A stretch of DNA of 64,000 bases from FEN-1279 sp964501535 (GTDB lineage: Bacteria; Bacteroidota; Ignavibacteria; Tepidaquicellales; Tepidaquicellaceae), in contig CAZCSV010000003.1 of NCBI GenBank assembly GCA_964501535.1, forward strand, positions 252,803 through 316,802, written 5' to 3'. The notes under the pieces were generated by a model. It was not told where the DNA came from, did no database searches, and saw only the letters and a program-made list of their open reading frames with translations. The position numbers and the translations under genes were made by a program. This document shows positions 61,795 to 64,000 of the stretch, piece by piece. The first letter of the stretch is position 1, and every line of letters begins with the position of its first letter.

Positions 61795-62774
61795 ACGAAA
61801 ATAAAGAATTAATCGAATTAATGAAAAAAGAAGGTTTAAAACTTTCGGATTTTCATAATGTAGATACTTTAACAGATAGTTATTTGAATTATGTTAATGA
61901 CATTGATAAGAAAAAAATTAATATCGGTTTTCCTTTACTCAATGAACAAATTAGAGGTTTAAGGGTTCAAGAGCTTTTAACAGTGGTAGCAGGGACAGGA
62001 ATTGGAAAGAGTGCATTAGCTTTGAACTTCTTAATTAACTTCGTTAAGAATACTAATGAATTAACGGTCTTGTTTTCCCTTGAAATGTCAAACGTGGGAA
62101 TTGGAGAGAGAATTTTTCAAATCGAAATGGATAGGTTCGGATTTGAGATTGAAAAGGGGTTTATAAAAAATGATAAGAAGTTTATAGAGGATTGCCGGAG
62201 GTTAAAAGGTTCGTTGAATAACCTTATTGTTATAACGAATAGAATAGACGTTCATAAAATACCTGCATACATCAAAGCAATTGAAATGATAAAAGAAAAA
62301 AAAGTTCGTTTAGTTGCTATTGATTATATCGGTTTAATGGATAACAGTTATTTTATGAAAGATGAGTATTTGCGAATTACTGATAATATGAAAAAAATCT
62401 ATTCTTATGCTAAGACCTTAGATATTGCAGTAATAAATCTTAGTCAAACATCAAGACAGGATATAAAAGGGAACGGGAACGGTCTCGGATTGTATTCTGG
62501 TAAAGGAAGCGGAGAGGTCGAAAATAGTTCGGATTTCTTTTTAACACTTGAAAGACTTGAAACCATAAAAGATAATGAAAAGGATAAATATTTAACCATA
62601 CAGGATTACAACGAAAAGCAGGGAAAACAAAACGGGGAAATTGATTTGCTTAAATTAGTGGTTCATAAAAACCGCAGAGGTAAAAGCGGAATTGTATATG
62701 TTACTTTTAACCGAAAGAATTTAAGAATAAAAGAATTTAACGAAAATGATTTTGTCAAAGATATATCATTTTAA
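61791..62774 (+). CDS. DnaB-type replicative helicase (C-terminal ATPase domain only)
   Basis: 327 aa, shorter than the ~450-aa DnaB because the N-terminal primase-interacting domain is lacking. Walker A AGTGIGKSALA (Gly68-Ser74), SLEMSNVGIGERI (motif H1a-like), Walker B VAIDYIGLMD (Asp178), motif H3-like INLSQTSRQDIKG (about 217) and RRGKSGIVYVTFN near the end. It should form a hexameric 5'-3' helicase or a RecA-like ATPase at the element's fork. No primase is encoded, so host DnaG or a helper enzyme would be needed. Confidence 0.82.
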   Translation: MNENKELIELMKKEGLKLSDFHNVDTLTDSYLNYVNDIDKKKINIGFPLLNEQIRGLRVQELLTVVAGTGIGKSALALNFLINFVKNTNELTVLFSLEMSNVGIGERIFQIEMDRFGFEIEKGFIKNDKKFIEDCRRLKGSLNNLIVITNRIDVHKIPAYIKAIEMIKEKKVRLVAIDYIGLMDNSYFMKDEYLRITDNMKKIYSYAKTLDIAVINLSQTSRQDIKGNGNGLGLYSGKGSGEVENSSDFFLTLERLETIKDNEKDKYLTIQDYNEKQGKQNGEIDLLKLVVHKNRRGKSGIVYVTFNRKNLRIKEFNENDFVKDISF

Positions 62775-62812
62775 ACGGTCTTGTCGCTTTAATAGAGACG
62801 TTTTACGGGGTT
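62773..62812 (+). terminator. Weak hairpin after the helicase
   Basis: AAACG-G-TCT can pair with AGACGTTT across ~15 nt with a bulged G, followed by T-rich sequence. A possible operon end; the rest of the 62775-62927 gap shows only a TAAATTTC motif (62871) without a -33 match. Confidence 0.35.
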
Positions 62813-62927
62813 TTCTTTACTCGGATATACATTTTTACGGGTTTAAATATATACCATAATTAAATTTCAGTAAATTATTATGGGTAACTATTAATAAAAT
62901 AAATAACTTAAACAAAAAATAAGCATT

Positions 62928-63368
62928 ATGGATACTATACTTGATAACAAACAGAAAAAACGCTGTATATTCGTTAAGGATAACGGGGAAAACTGCGGAG
63001 CTTTACCAATGCGAAATAGTGAATTTTGCTATTTTCACAATCCCGAAATGGAGACCGAAAGACAGGAAGCGAAGCGGAACGGGGGTAAAAAAAAGGTATT
63101 AGTTGTTAATGATACTCAAAATTTACCTATAAAGTTGGATAACTCTAAACAGGTCGCAAAATTCTATTCGAAGCTGATAAATGATATATATGCCGGATTA
63201 CTTGACATTCGTTTAGCTACCGGAATAGGATACTTATTAAACGGTCTTTTAAAAGCATTGGAATTATCGGAAGTAGAAAAAAGAATACTGATTTTAGAAC
63301 AAAAATTATGCAATCAAAATAAATTTGAGAATAGCGATAAATTAAACGTAGAGGGTTTTAACGAATGA
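62928..63368 (+). CDS. Cys/His zinc-binding-like element protein
   Basis: 146 aa. The N-terminal C-x9-C-x10-C-x2-H pattern (CIFVKDNGENC...CYFHN) matches the small zinc knuckle seen in many plasmid, phage and transposon proteins of unknown role. A Lys/Arg-rich stretch follows (EAKRNGGKKKV) and a helical C-terminus (ATGIGYLLNGLLKALELSEVEKRI). It could bind DNA or RNA, or be a packaging or regulatory factor. Its own ATG is preceded by an A-rich stretch without a clear ribosome site. Overlaps the next gene by 4 bp. Confidence 0.55.
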   Translation: MDTILDNKQKKRCIFVKDNGENCGALPMRNSEFCYFHNPEMETERQEAKRNGGKKKVLVVNDTQNLPIKLDNSKQVAKFYSKLINDIYAGLLDIRLATGIGYLLNGLLKALELSEVEKRILILEQKLCNQNKFENSDKLNVEGFNE

Positions 63369-63628
63369 AACCAAATTCAAATAATAATTTAATAATTAAT
63401 AATAAAAATATGAGTGCAAAAGAAAAAATAAAAAAGCTGGAAAACCTTGTCAATCAAGCGTTTACAAAGGATTTAAAAATCCACGTAATATTTAGAGATA
63501 CCAAAACAAATATTTATCAATGTCAAAATGAATTAAACGAAACTGAATATTTCAAGAGTAAAGAGGATTTTATAAAAAAAAGAGGACTTCCCGAAAATGC
63601 TAATATTATTGTAATTGAGATTGTATAA
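63365..63628 (+). CDS. Small hypothetical element protein
   Basis: 87 aa. ATGA overlap with the upstream gene implies coupling. Asn/Lys-rich N-terminus, then a compact beta-like segment (HVIFRDTKTNIYQCQNE). Last coding gene before the RNA gene and the right attachment site. Another ATG at 63410 (MSAKEKIKKLE) is an equally good start. Confidence 0.5.
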   Translation: MKPNSNNNLIINNKNMSAKEKIKKLENLVNQAFTKDLKIHVIFRDTKTNIYQCQNELNETEYFKSKEDFIKKRGLPENANIIVIEIV

Positions 63629-63668
63629 TTAAAAAATCTTGACACTATAAAAAAGAAAAAATTTAATA

Positions 63669-63699
63669 TTGATTAGCTAAAATTCATTGATTAAATTTG
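63669..63699 (+). promoter_or_regulatory. Promoter TTG-N20-TAAATTTG in the element's right end
   Basis: TTG 63669-63671, spacer 20, TAAATTTG 63692-63699: a perfect match to the host consensus, same spacer as at 28709 and 42751. No ORF follows before the right border. Confidence 0.7.
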
Positions 63700-63705
63700 T
63701 ATAGT

Positions 63706-63808
63706 AAAAAAATCAAACTTGCGAATAAGAGATTTTTATTACAAAGACCGTTTTAGGTTTTAATAGGTTTCGCAAGACCTTGATTTTCCTAAGACGGTTT
63801 TTTGTTTT
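63706..63808 (+). ncRNA. Candidate ~100-nt structured RNA with kissing-loop complementarity
   Basis: From the promoter above to a terminator-like T-run. Stem A: AAAAATC with GATTTTT around a loop containing CTTGCGAA (63718-63725). Stem B: AAGACCGTTTTAGG (63744-63757) with CCTAAGACGGTTTT (63788-63801), mostly paired, enclosing an inner hairpin AGGTTT/AGACCT whose loop side contains TTCGCAAG (63769-63776). The two loop sequences are exact reverse complements over 8 nt. Stem B is followed by TTGTTTT, so it also acts as terminator. No coding content. No known family recognised. Confidence 0.6.
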
Positions 63809-63945
63809 AATGCAGGTATAAAAGTTCTTTAAAATCGGTATTGAAAGCATAAGTAAAAAGTTTATACAAAAGTTTTTACACTTGATACCATTTTTTATAC
63901 ATTTTTGGTAAACCTGAAATTTTTTAAATTACTGAAAATACAATT

Positions 63946-63994
63946 ACGGAGAGGTGGCTGAGTGGTTGAAAGCGGCGGTCTCGAAAACCGTTAT
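63946..63994 (+). repeat. Right attachment site (49-bp repeat copy)
   Basis: Identical to 57590-57638. It extends from 2 bp upstream of the tRNA 5' end through the anticodon arm, then diverges, so this is where the 5' half supplied by the element joins the chromosomal 3' half. Confidence 0.88.
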
Positions 63995-64000
63995 AGGGGC
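63948..64000 (+). tRNA. tRNA-Ser (anticodon CGA), 3' end beyond window
   Basis: Starts GGAGAGGTGGCTGAGTGG, the usual tRNA-Ser acceptor and D-arm, then anticodon stem GCGGT/ACCGT with loop CTCGAAA, anticodon CGA (reads UCG). Sequence continues ATAGGGGC into the long variable arm at the window edge. The intact copy; the left copy at 57592 is truncated. Confidence 0.85.

Larger units (their letters stand above)
57590..63994 (+). mobile_element. 6.4-kb tRNA-Ser-integrated element with replication module
   Basis: Bounded by the 49-bp direct repeat; one repeat-to-repeat unit is 6,356 bp. Contents in order: tyrosine integrase, lipoprotein, split gene, structured leader, five-gene same-strand block ending in a DnaB-type helicase and two small genes, and an RNA gene. 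Absent: capsid, terminase, relaxase, transposase and any recognised primase. Several genes have GGGAAGG leaders. The organisation fits a phage satellite or a self-replicating integrative element that relies on a helper for transfer. The element, not the host, provides the 5' half and upstream region of the intact tRNA at its right end. Confidence 0.8.

Overview
The window looks like a chromosomal segment of an AT-rich member of the Bacteroidota/Chlorobiota/Ignavibacteriota group, most likely Ignavibacteriota-like. Evidence: many secreted proteins end in a type IX secretion (T9SS) sorting domain with the NYPNPFNP signature; there are PorV-family outer-membrane proteins and a CarboxypepD_reg-type TonB receptor; and promoters fit the group's TTG / TAnnTTTG pattern. 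TTG start codons are frequent. The genus cannot be fixed from the sequence alone.

Layout. 1-975: truncated PAS histidine kinase. 1351-5032: His-rich membrane protein, TonB receptor and a CxxCH T9SS cargo, probably metal- or heme-related. 5053-15760: RelA/SpoT-like HD protein, two BNR/Ycf48-type T9SS cargos, an RmlD-like reductase, a membrane protein, an M28 peptidase with PDZ, a SIMPL protein and a UPF0227-type esterase. 15902-22014: three reverse-strand T9SS cargos, the first interrupted by an in-frame TAG just after its signal peptide. 22222-26728: nuoABCDEF. 26780-28561: long-chain acyl-CoA synthetase. 28769-34876: surface proteins and two PorV paralogues. 34876-42726: polysaccharide cluster (GT39 transferase, FemAB/GNAT-like protein, NAD-dependent epimerase, formyltransferase, amidohydrolase, glycosyltransferase, Wzx-like flippase). 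43107-45703: hsp20 and dnaK. 45842-50335: ppa, ruvA, ruvC, yebC, recJ, tRNA-Leu. 50534-57498: ABC ATPase, beta-barrel protein, RsbW-like ATPase, mdh, rpmA, rplU, TPR protein, a 59-aa membrane peptide and a YpfJ-type metallopeptidase.

From 57590 to 63994 lies a compact 6.4-kb integrative element bounded by a 49-bp direct repeat of the 5' half of a tRNA-Ser(CGA) gene. It carries a tyrosine integrase, a lipoprotein with its own promoter, a gene split at a run of ten A, a compact replication operon (DnaD-like replisome organiser, small protein, DnaB-type helicase), a Cys/His protein and a small ORF. It also holds two apparent RNA devices: a leader with mutually exclusive pairings that can bury the start codon of the replication operon, and a ~100-nt RNA with its own promoter, terminator and two complementary loops. 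I regard it as the best candidate here for an undescribed system, possibly a phage satellite or minimal replicating integrative element.

The most striking host regulatory signal is upstream of hsp20: a near-consensus sigma-54 promoter preceded by four GAAA-N4-TTTC palindromes spaced 21-22 bp apart. Just before it is a promoter-terminator pair that appears to define a separate ~105-nt small RNA.
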